A stretch of 9,176 nucleotides of DNA from Cytophagales bacterium (lineage in GTDB: Bacteria > Bacteroidota > Bacteroidia > Cytophagales > Cyclobacteriaceae), in NCBI GenBank assembly GCA_003541895.1, contig DPLR01000146.1:1-9176 (forward strand), read 5' to 3'. Both the position numbers and the translations under genes were made by a program. The stretch's first letter is position 1, and every line of letters begins with the position of its first letter. Below the pieces are notes generated by a model. It did not search any database. It saw nothing but the letters and a program-made list of their open reading frames with translations, and had not been told where the DNA came from. This document shows, piece by piece, positions 1 to 5,943 of the stretch.

Positions 1-126
1 TTTTCTGTTACTTCAGTCATCCTGTTTTTATTTGCCATTGCATCGAATACAATGTCATGCAAAAATAGTGATGGCCCGGTTGTAACTCCTGGTTCGTGAG
101 ACAAGCAAGCTGCCGATTTTGGAGGT
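1..126 (+). pseudogene. Detached N-terminus (lipoprotein signal) of the kelch protein, ended by in-frame TGA
   Basis: Frame 1 is open from the window edge and encodes a hydrophobic segment (VILFLFAIAS) followed by NTMSC, a rough lipobox with the Cys at bases 58-60, and then a short polar linker (KNSDGPVVTPGS). This is the end of a lipoprotein signal peptide; its start codon lies before base 1. TGA at 97-99 stops the frame, but the same frame continues without a shift (DKQAADFGG) into the kelch body. In a six-bladed propeller of this kind the N-terminal segment normally closes the last blade and carries a Trp at this point, so TGG changed to TGA is the simplest explanation (inference). As written, translation would yield only a signal peptide and about a dozen residues. 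The lipobox is imperfect, with Thr at -3 instead of Leu/Val/Ile. Confidence 0.7.
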
Positions 127-1068
127 TTGGCAAGATCCTATGCCTTAAGTTTTGTTATCGGAGATTCAGCTTATGTTGGAACGGGATTAAACTACGATAG
201 CGGAAAATTAGCCGACTTCTGGAAGTATGATCCTTCAAGTGATGTGTGGTCAAAAAAATCAAGTCTTCCGGGCAACGCTCGTTGTCAGGCCGTTGCATTT
301 GCCTTGGATGGAAAGGGATATGTAGGAACAGGCATAGACAGTGCAGGAAATTATTTAAGTGACTTTTATCAATTTGATCCCACCATTGGATCAAAAGGAA
401 AATGGACATACGTTGCGGATTTTCCTGATGCAAGAATAGGCAGCATTGCGTTTGTTGTAAAAGGAAAGGCATTTGTGGGAGCGGGAAGAATCTCTGGGGG
501 TTCTGTAAAAGACCTTTGGCAGTATGATCAAATAAAAAATACTTGGGTGCAACAAATAAGTATTTACGGATCAAAAAGAGAAAATGCGTTTGTTATGGTC
601 ATCAATGACATTGCTTATGTGGGGTCTGGGCTTGACTACGGTTCTTACGTAAAAGATTTTTACAAATTTGATATAACTCAAAATGGAGGGCAAGGAGCAT
701 GGCTAGCACTAAATGGTCTAACAGGAAAAAATGCCGATGGTAAAAGTATCATTCAACCAAGCCCGAGAAAATTTGGAGCAACTTTTACTATTGGAAATTC
801 TGGGTACTTGACTTGCGGCACTTCGAGTATTGCAGAAGAAGGTGATACTTGGCAATATGATCCAGACACAGATACATGGGTTCAATATTATTCTTTCACA
901 AAGAATACTCCTGTTGCAGGATCAATACGAGAGGGCGCAGTAAGTTTCACTCTTACCACTTCCACTGGCGAATATGGCTATCTTGTAACAGGTCAATATT
1001 CTCCATTTGTGCAACTGAAAGATTTTTGGAAGTTCGACCCACTTGGTGTTGAACCCAATAATAAATAA
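127..1068 (+). CDS. Kelch-repeat beta-propeller domain of a lipoprotein (body of an interrupted gene)
   Basis: The 313 residues hold about six kelch-type repeats of 45-52 residues, each with a hydrophobic strand ending in a double-glycine-like turn (IGDSAYVGTG, DGKGYVGTG, KGKAFVGAG, NDIAYVGSG) and then a D(F/L)W/Y-x-(Y/F)D segment and usually a downstream Trp. Counting from base 127, blades lie near residues 2-48, 49-100, 101-148, 149-200, 212-258 and 265-305. The protein is probably exported and anchored in the envelope as a binding or scaffold protein; no ligand can be inferred. The TTG at 127 is not a convincing start: GGAGG at 121-125 is only one base away and encodes Gly-Gly of the continuous frame, and the first Met is not reached until residue 157. 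The real gene therefore starts upstream of the window and is split by the TGA at 97-99. It ends with TAA and has no clear terminator behind it. Confidence 0.82.
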   Translation: MARSYALSFVIGDSAYVGTGLNYDSGKLADFWKYDPSSDVWSKKSSLPGNARCQAVAFALDGKGYVGTGIDSAGNYLSDFYQFDPTIGSKGKWTYVADFPDARIGSIAFVVKGKAFVGAGRISGGSVKDLWQYDQIKNTWVQQISIYGSKRENAFVMVINDIAYVGSGLDYGSYVKDFYKFDITQNGGQGAWLALNGLTGKNADGKSIIQPSPRKFGATFTIGNSGYLTCGTSSIAEEGDTWQYDPDTDTWVQYYSFTKNTPVAGSIREGAVSFTLTTSTGEYGYLVTGQYSPFVQLKDFWKFDPLGVEPNNK

Positions 1069-1131
1069 GCTGCTGAAAAAAGTCATCCAAGGGTTTTTCT
1101 CAGAATAGAACCAAATCGGCCTACTTATCGT

Positions 1132-1139
1132 TAACTTTA
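1132..1139 (+). promoter_or_regulatory. Possible -7 element for the metal cassette (imperfect)
   Basis: TAACTTTA resembles the Bacteroidetes -7 consensus TAnnTTTG with the last base changed. It lies only four bases before the GTG start of the small cysteine protein, so a transcript from it would begin at or next to the start codon and be nearly leaderless. No TTG-type -33 element is seen at the expected distance. The call is weak, but something must drive the cassette because the gene before it appears to be a separate unit. Confidence 0.25.
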
Positions 1140-1143
1140 CATC

Positions 1144-1539
1144 GTGAAGAAGTTCGGAATTATAATCATCGCTTTTGTTTACCTGCTTTTATCGGTGGGC
1201 ATTGCAAAATCTACCCACATTTGCATGGGTCGTGCTTTGCCGGCTTCGTTCTTTTCATTTGAATCTGAAAAATGTTTTTGTTCGGATTCCAACCAACCCG
1301 ATACTTGTTGCGATGATCAATTTGAATTGGTCAAAATTGATAACGACCAATCCATCGGGCAAGTCGTTCATTCACCCATTCCTGATTTCAATTTTTTAGG
1401 TGAGTTGTTTTCAGAGACTACCGAAATCTTTATTTCTGAAACCACGACTGAATTTTTAGCGGAGTACAATCCACCGCCTCCTAAAATTTCTATCTACCAA
1501 TCGGTTTGCAGTCTTATTTTTTACGAAGCGAAAGTTTAA
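1144..1539 (+). CDS. Small secreted cysteine-rich HYC_CC_PP-type protein of a metal-receptor cassette
   Basis: 131 residues with a GTG start, chosen because it gives a proper signal sequence (MKK followed by a hydrophobic stretch at about residues 5-20). After it comes H25-I-C27-M28, then C44-F-C46, the vicinal pair C55-C56 followed by two Asp, and a run of four prolines at about 110-113 near the C-terminus. This order, His-x-Cys, then Cys-Cys, then Pro-Pro, defines the HYC_CC_PP family known from Bacteroidetes, which is regularly encoded beside TonB-dependent receptors; the middle residue here is Ile instead of Tyr. Its biochemical role is unknown. The His, Met and Cys residues and the two downstream genes (an HMA protein and a receptor) suggest a periplasmic or membrane-held metal-binding accessory, probably for copper (inference). 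It is first in the three-gene unit, 72 bases before the HMA gene. Confidence 0.78.
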   Translation: MKKFGIIIIAFVYLLLSVGIAKSTHICMGRALPASFFSFESEKCFCSDSNQPDTCCDDQFELVKIDNDQSIGQVVHSPIPDFNFLGELFSETTEIFISETTTEFLAEYNPPPPKISIYQSVCSLIFYEAKV

Positions 1540-1554
1540 AAGCACTCGCTGTCA

Positions 1555-1577
1555 GACCGCTTTAATCGGTCAAGCGG
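1555..1577 (+). other. Mutually exclusive small hairpins in the leader between the first two cassette genes
   Basis: GACCG (1555-1559) can pair with CGGTC (1567-1571). Alternatively CCGCTT (1557-1562) can pair with AAGCGG (1572-1577). The two foldings exclude each other and sit in the 72-base gap ahead of the HMA gene. There is no following T-run, so neither is a terminator. They may affect mRNA stability or relative expression of the two genes, or be chance. An A-rich stretch (CTAAAAAA) directly precedes the ATG at 1612, as is usual for Bacteroidetes start sites. Confidence 0.2.
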
Positions 1578-1611
1578 CTCGTCAACTTTTCAAACTTTAA
1601 CTTCTAAAAAA

Positions 1612-1980
1612 ATGAAAACAAAAATAATTCTCACGATCGTAAGTGCATTCTTCGCATTTACATTGAACGCGCAGTCCAAAATCGTAACAGCCACCATCAA
1701 AGTGTATGGCAACTGTACGCAATGCAAAAAAAGAATTGAAACCGCGCTCGATCACAAAGGCATAAAGAAAGCCGAGTGGAGTCCGAAGACCAAAGAACTT
1801 CAGGTAGTTTATAACTCGAATAAAATTACTGAACTCGAAATTCACGAGTTGGTTGCCAACGTGGGGCATGACACCGACAAAGTAAAAGCGAAGGATGATG
1901 TATATGCTTCTCTTCCATTTTGTTGCTTGTACCGCGATCATGAAATGAATGAGCAAGATCACAAAATGATGAATCATTAA
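1612..1980 (+). CDS. Secreted heavy-metal-associated (HMA) domain protein, probable periplasmic copper-binding protein
   Basis: 122 residues with a signal peptide (about 1-20, ending LNAQ) and one HMA domain at about 24-92. The metal-binding loop is G33-N-C35-T-Q-C38, the CxxC motif of Atx1/CopZ-like copper chaperones, and the rest follows the ferredoxin-like fold pattern (I-K-V-Y, I-E-T-A-L, K-E-L-Q-V-V-Y). Unlike cytosolic chaperones it is exported. Beyond the domain it has a second cysteine site, P102-F-C104-C105, and a tail rich in His and Met (H110, M112, H117, M119, M120, H122), all good Cu ligands. It lies 10 bases upstream of the receptor gene, so the two are almost certainly cotranscribed. 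The likely role is to bind or hand on the metal taken in by the receptor, or to sense it in the periplasm. The HMA call is firm; copper rather than another soft metal is inference. Confidence 0.88.
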   Translation: MKTKIILTIVSAFFAFTLNAQSKIVTATIKVYGNCTQCKKRIETALDHKGIKKAEWSPKTKELQVVYNSNKITELEIHELVANVGHDTDKVKAKDDVYASLPFCCLYRDHEMNEQDHKMMNH

Positions 1981-1990
1981 ATGATCGGTC

Positions 1991-4246
1991 ATGAAAACCA
2001 TTTTAATAGGATTGATGGCTTTTGCTTTGGCCTACCCATTCAATTCATCGGCCCAAAAATTATTGGGGCTCGTTGTTGAAAAAGATAAGCAAAGCAAAGA
2101 CCAACCGCTGGCCGGAGCAAATGTGCGCTGGCTCGGCACCTCCCAAGGAACAACTACGCGCGACAACGGTGTGTTTCTTTTAGATCGAGTTGAAGGAGCT
2201 GATCGGCTCGTGATCAGTTTTGTGGGTTACATCAGCGACACGATAAAGATCACTGATCAAACTAACATCAAAGTTGAATTGAAATCGGAAGTACAACTGC
2301 AAGAAATTGTTGTGCAAGGATGGAAACCATCCACCTACAACAATGCGCTTTCAGAAATGAACCTGATTGAGATGAATGAAAAAGAATTATTCAAAGCCGC
2401 CTGTTGCAATTTGTCGGAGAGTTTTGAAACGAATCCATCCGTTGATGTAACCTTTACCGATGCCATCACCGGCACGCGGCAAATTCAAATGCTTGGCTTG
2501 TCTGGGCCTAACACCATGATTTCGTTGGAGAACATGCCCGGAGTTCGCGGGCTTGCATCAAGTCAGGGAATTCAATTTATTCCTGGCACGTGGATCAACT
2601 CCATTCAAGTAACGAAAGGTGTTGGCTCGGTTATCAATGGATATGAAAGTATTGCAGGGCAAATCAATGTGGAATTGAAAAAATTACAAGAGAGCGATAA
2701 ACTTTTTATTAATGGATATGTGAACAGTTCCGCCCGAAGCGAACTGAATCTGGTTCACACCGCACACGCGAGTAAAAAATGGGCTACTACTTTTTTATTG
2801 CACAGTAGCATTCGCCCTCTAGAGATGGATCAAAATCATGATGGCTTTCTCGATTTCCCGAAAGGCAAGCAAGTGAATTTTATCAATCGCTGGGTGTACA
2901 ATTCATGTAACGGATGGCTCGGTCAGGTGGCGTTCAAATATTTAACTGACAATAAACAAGGTGGCCAACTCGGATATGATCCTGAGCAAGATAAATTTTC
3001 CACCAACCGTTATGGATTTGAAATCAATACCAACCGATATGAAGTGACCGGAAAAATTGGTTATCAATTTTCAGGGAAGCCGTATAAAAGTTTTGGGTTA
3101 CAATTAAACGCGCTGCAACACAACCACGACAGTTATTTTGGTTTCAACGTTCACAATGCCAACGAACAATCTTTTTACTCCAATTTCATTTATCAGTCGA
3201 TCATCGGAAGTACATTTCATAAATTCAAAACAGGGTTGAGTTTTTTGTACGACAACTTCACGGAATCATTGAGCAGTGCCAACACCACTTTTGCCAACCG
3301 AAATTTTGATCGCACGGAAATTGTTCCAGGCGCTTTCGTTGAGTATTCGTATGATGACACCAAGAAATTTTCAATGATTGCCGGAGCGCGCGTTGATCAG
3401 CATAATTTGTTCGGAACCTTTTTCGTTCCGCGACTTCACTTAAAATACAAACCAACCGAAACGATGGTGCTACGCGCTTCGGCAGGCCGCGGAATTCGGG
3501 TAGCGAATATCATCCTGGAGAACCCAGGTTTTTTAGCCAGCGCGCGACAAATGGTTTTATCTAATCTGCAATCCAATCATGCGTACGGTTTTCGTCCGGA
3601 TGACGCTTGGAATTTCGGATTCAATTTTTTACAGGAGTTCACGCTTGATTACCGCTCGGGTGCATTTAGTGTAGATTATTTTTTTACCGACTTCAAAAAC
3701 CAAGCGGTGGTTGATTGGGATAAAAATCCACAGCAAATAAATTTCTTCGGGTTAACTGGCAAATCATTTTCGCACAGCCTGCAAGCGCAACTCGATTATC
3801 AATTGATTCGCAGGCTTGATGTTCGGTTGGCCTATCGGTGGGTAGATGTTGAAACCGATTATTTGAACGGAAGATTATTGCGACCACTTGTTCCACGAGA
3901 TCGTGCGTTTATCAACCTCGCCTACAAAACAAAAAATAATTGGATGTTTGATTACACCGTGCAACGAATCGGCTCTCAACGAATTCCAACTACTTCGAGC
4001 AATCCATCTGAGTACCAATTAAAATCCTATTCTGATCCCTACATTTTAATGAACGCGCAAGTCACAAAAAATTTTGGAGCAAGGTGGAGTGCTTACGTAG
4101 GGGCAGAGAACTTCACCAATTTTAAATTGAGCAACCCAATCGTTTCTGCGAGTCAGCCGTTCGGACCGTATTTTGACACATCCATGGTTTGGGGGCCCGT
4201 GTTTGGAAGGATGTGGTATGTTGGGTTTAGGTATAGAGTAAAGTGA
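1991..4246 (+). CDS. TonB-dependent outer-membrane receptor, probable copper/metal type
   Basis: 751 residues, a normal length for the family. A signal peptide ends at about residue 21 (SSAQ). Residues about 24-100 are a carboxypeptidase-regulatory-like beta-sandwich (PLAGANVRW, GTTTRDNGVFLL, ISFVGY), typical of Bacteroidetes receptors. LQEIVVQG at 103-110 resembles a TonB-box region. The plug domain follows at about 112-232, with GSVINGYESIAGQINVELK at its end, and then a long beta-barrel. The plug carries KAACCNLSESFETNP at 136-149 with the pair C138-C139, followed by TGTRQIQMLGLSGPNTM at 160-176, a signature I associate with receptors encoded next to HMA and HYC_CC_PP genes. Energy for import would come from TonB-ExbBD, not encoded here. 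The gene is third in the cassette and ends with TGA just before a strong hairpin. Substrate (copper ion or a copper chelate) is inferred from the neighbours. Confidence 0.9.
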   Translation: MKTILIGLMAFALAYPFNSSAQKLLGLVVEKDKQSKDQPLAGANVRWLGTSQGTTTRDNGVFLLDRVEGADRLVISFVGYISDTIKITDQTNIKVELKSEVQLQEIVVQGWKPSTYNNALSEMNLIEMNEKELFKAACCNLSESFETNPSVDVTFTDAITGTRQIQMLGLSGPNTMISLENMPGVRGLASSQGIQFIPGTWINSIQVTKGVGSVINGYESIAGQINVELKKLQESDKLFINGYVNSSARSELNLVHTAHASKKWATTFLLHSSIRPLEMDQNHDGFLDFPKGKQVNFINRWVYNSCNGWLGQVAFKYLTDNKQGGQLGYDPEQDKFSTNRYGFEINTNRYEVTGKIGYQFSGKPYKSFGLQLNALQHNHDSYFGFNVHNANEQSFYSNFIYQSIIGSTFHKFKTGLSFLYDNFTESLSSANTTFANRNFDRTEIVPGAFVEYSYDDTKKFSMIAGARVDQHNLFGTFFVPRLHLKYKPTETMVLRASAGRGIRVANIILENPGFLASARQMVLSNLQSNHAYGFRPDDAWNFGFNFLQEFTLDYRSGAFSVDYFFTDFKNQAVVDWDKNPQQINFFGLTGKSFSHSLQAQLDYQLIRRLDVRLAYRWVDVETDYLNGRLLRPLVPRDRAFINLAYKTKNNWMFDYTVQRIGSQRIPTTSSNPSEYQLKSYSDPYILMNAQVTKNFGARWSAYVGAENFTNFKLSNPIVSASQPFGPYFDTSMVWGPVFGRMWYVGFRYRVK

Positions 4247-4255
4247 GAATAATTT

Positions 4256-4281
4256 CGAGGTCTGTATTGAAACAGACCTCG
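4256..4281. terminator. Perfect 10-bp hairpin between convergent genes, probable bidirectional terminator
   Basis: CGAGGTCTGT (4256-4265) and ACAGACCTCG (4272-4281) are perfect inverted repeats around a six-base loop. The hairpin fills the 40-base gap between the TGA of the receptor on the + strand and the TAA of the alanine dehydrogenase-type gene on the - strand. The following sequence is moderately T-rich on both sides (TTCATTT on the + strand, AAATTATTC on the - strand) but lacks a clean T-run, so it may act as a weak two-way terminator or mainly as a 3'-end stabiliser. Confidence 0.72.
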
Positions 4282-4286
4282 TTCAT

Positions 4287-5510
4287 TTACACTCTCACCG
4301 CTAACAGCAACTCAATATTTTTAAACTTCATTCCAAATTTGCGTGCAATGCTTTCGTTGACTAAGTTTCCTTTATAGGTGTACACGCCTTTCATAAACCA
4401 TTTGTGTGCAAAAATCATTTCTTCAATTCCGCCCTCTTCGGATGCACGAAGAATGGTAGGAGTAAAAATATTGCTCAACGCTGTGGTTGCTGTGTTGGCC
4501 ACGCGCGAAGCAACGTTCGGAACACAATAATGGATCACATCGTATTTTCTAAAAACGGGTTTGGAATGCGAAGTGATTTCAGATGTAGCAATACAACCGC
4601 CCTGATCAATGCTCAAATCAATAACCAGCGAATCGGGTTTCATTTCGCGCACCATCTCTTCACTCACAACGTGCCGAGCGCGTCCTTTTTCAGCACGCAA
4701 AGCTCCAATCACCACATCCGCAGTCTTTAGCGTTTCACTTAACGTTACGGTATCAATGGTTGAAGTATAAAACTGATGACCGAGTGTATGCTTGATCCTT
4801 CTCAATTTATACAGGTGATTATCGAACACCTGAATTTCTGCTCCCAAGCTCAAGGCGGCACGTGCTGCATATTCGGCAACGGTGCCCGCACCGATAATTA
4901 CAACTTTGGTCGGAGGTACACCCGTGATCCCTCCCAAAATAATTCCCTTACCATTTTTTGCTGTGCTCAGATATTCAGCAGCAATTAACATAACGGTGCT
5001 TCCTGCAATTTCACTCATCGCGCGGATGATCGGCATGCCTCCAACTTTGTCTTCAATAAATTCATAGCCTAGAGCCGTCACTTTTTTGCGTAGCAATGCT
5101 TGTACACGCTCTTCACTGAGATAGCCCAATTGAACCGCAGAGATTAAAGTTTGCCCGGGTTTAAAATATTCAAGCTCCTCAATGGTTGGAGGCTCAATCT
5201 TCATAATGAAATCGGCCTTGTATACTTCTTGCGGTGAGTAAACAATTTTTGCACCGGCATCGCTGTACGCACGATCAGTGAATTTGCTTCCGGCACCGGC
5301 ATTGCTCTCCACCCAAATCTCGTGACCATTGTTGACCAATAGCGCCACGGCATCGGGCGTAAGGCTTATACGGTTTTCTTGCAGTGCAATTTCTTTGGGC
5401 AATCCGATGAAAAAAGAATGTTTGTTTTTTTTCACCTTCACGAGTTGCTCTTGCGGTGACAAACTTGCTTTTGCCAAAGCCTCAAATCCGGTTTTCTTTT
5501 TATCAGGCAT
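4287..5510 (-). CDS. ald: Alanine dehydrogenase / transhydrogenase alpha-family (AlaDH/PNT) oxidoreductase
   Basis: 407 residues. The AlaDH/PNT N-terminal domain (about 33-170) contains GLPKE, then ENRISLTPDAV with R47 at the substrate-Arg position. The NAD-binding domain holds GAG-TVA at 207-212 and D230 at the end of the second beta-strand (VFDNHLYKLRR), which favours NAD over NADP. IDQGGC near 301-306 includes D302, matching the catalytic-site Asp of alanine dehydrogenase. Alanine dehydrogenase converts L-alanine and NAD to pyruvate, ammonia and NADH. Two points are unlike classical enzymes: an extension of about 30 residues before GLPKE, and ISAVQLG at 123-129 where the Mycobacterium enzyme has its active-site His (LHLA), giving Gln127. 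Both are familiar in Bacteroidetes versions as I recall them. Substrate is therefore not certain. The ATG overlaps the tsaE stop by 8 bases; it is last in the porX-tsaE-ald unit. Confidence 0.85.
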   Translation of the reverse strand: MPDKKKTGFEALAKASLSPQEQLVKVKKNKHSFFIGLPKEIALQENRISLTPDAVALLVNNGHEIWVESNAGAGSKFTDRAYSDAGAKIVYSPQEVYKADFIMKIEPPTIEELEYFKPGQTLISAVQLGYLSEERVQALLRKKVTALGYEFIEDKVGGMPIIRAMSEIAGSTVMLIAAEYLSTAKNGKGIILGGITGVPPTKVVIIGAGTVAEYAARAALSLGAEIQVFDNHLYKLRRIKHTLGHQFYTSTIDTVTLSETLKTADVVIGALRAEKGRARHVVSEEMVREMKPDSLVIDLSIDQGGCIATSEITSHSKPVFRKYDVIHYCVPNVASRVANTATTALSNIFTPTILRASEEGGIEEMIFAHKWFMKGVYTYKGNLVNESIARKFGMKFKNIELLLAVRV

Positions 5511-5943
5511 GTTTGTGATAATAGATTAATCGCGTTTGTTCATCAACTATTTCAATTCGAACTTCAAAATAATCTTTTGGAAGCAACGAAGGAATTTTCT
5601 CCGGCCATTCGATCAAACACAAATGACCCGAATCAAGATACTCTTCTGTACCAATATCAAATGCTTCCATTTCATTTTTGATTCGATAAAAATCGAAATG
5701 ATAGACAATCCCATTTTTAGTTTTGTACTCATTCACAATTGAAAAGGTGGGGCTCGCCACGGTATCCTCTGAACCTAAAACTTCAACGATGGCTTTAGTC
5801 AATGTGGTTTTACCTGCTCCCATGGGTGCATACAGTGTCCACACGCTCAACCCATCGGCTGCACTCAATAATTTTTTAGCTGCTTCTTTAATTTGCGGCA
5901 GTGAAAAAGTGATTTTCTCCTCGGTAGAAACGACCTCAGACAT
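5503..5943 (-). CDS. tsaE: TsaE, ATPase of the tRNA t6A37 (threonylcarbamoyladenosine) synthesis complex
   Basis: 146 residues, the usual size for TsaE. The Walker A loop is APMGAGKTT at 39-47. It is followed by the family motifs VASPTFSIVNEY at 62-73, HFDFYR at 82-87 (D84, Walker B-like) and the C-terminal IEWPEKI at 111-117. TsaE is a cytoplasmic ATPase that resets the TsaB-TsaD complex, which transfers the threonylcarbamoyl group to A37 of ANN-decoding tRNAs. The gene is sandwiched between porX and ald with 8-base overlaps on both sides (ATGTCTGA at its start, ATGCCTGA at its end), so its translation is probably coupled to that of porX. All key motifs are intact. Confidence 0.96.
   Translation of the reverse strand: MSEVVSTEEKITFSLPQIKEAAKKLLSAADGLSVWTLYAPMGAGKTTLTKAIVEVLGSEDTVASPTFSIVNEYKTKNGIVYHFDFYRIKNEMEAFDIGTEEYLDSGHLCLIEWPEKIPSLLPKDYFEVRIEIVDEQTRLIYYHKHA

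Noticed and set aside
97..99. TGA as a selenocysteine or reassigned Trp codon
   Set aside because: The site corresponds to an expected Trp, not a redox Cys, and no obvious stem-loop follows it. TGA ends the receptor, tsaE and porX genes at sensible positions, so it works as a normal stop in this organism.
155..574. 139-residue open frame on the - strand opposite the kelch repeats
   Set aside because: Its composition is typical of an antisense shadow of repeated Gly/Asp/Trp codons, and the + strand has clear kelch repeats.
1070..1102. A-run followed by T-run after the kelch gene as a terminator
   Set aside because: Only A-T pairs with mismatches could form and there is no GC-rich stem; too weak to call.
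1965..1978. Short inverted repeat AATGAT-GA-ATCATT at the end of the HMA gene
   Set aside because: A two-base loop cannot form a stable hairpin, the arms are A/T-rich, and the bases are within the His/Met-coding tail.
1597..2001. 134-residue open frame on the - strand opposite the HMA gene
   Set aside because: Low-complexity, Phe/His-rich translation with no recognisable domain, entirely antisense to a well-supported HMA gene.
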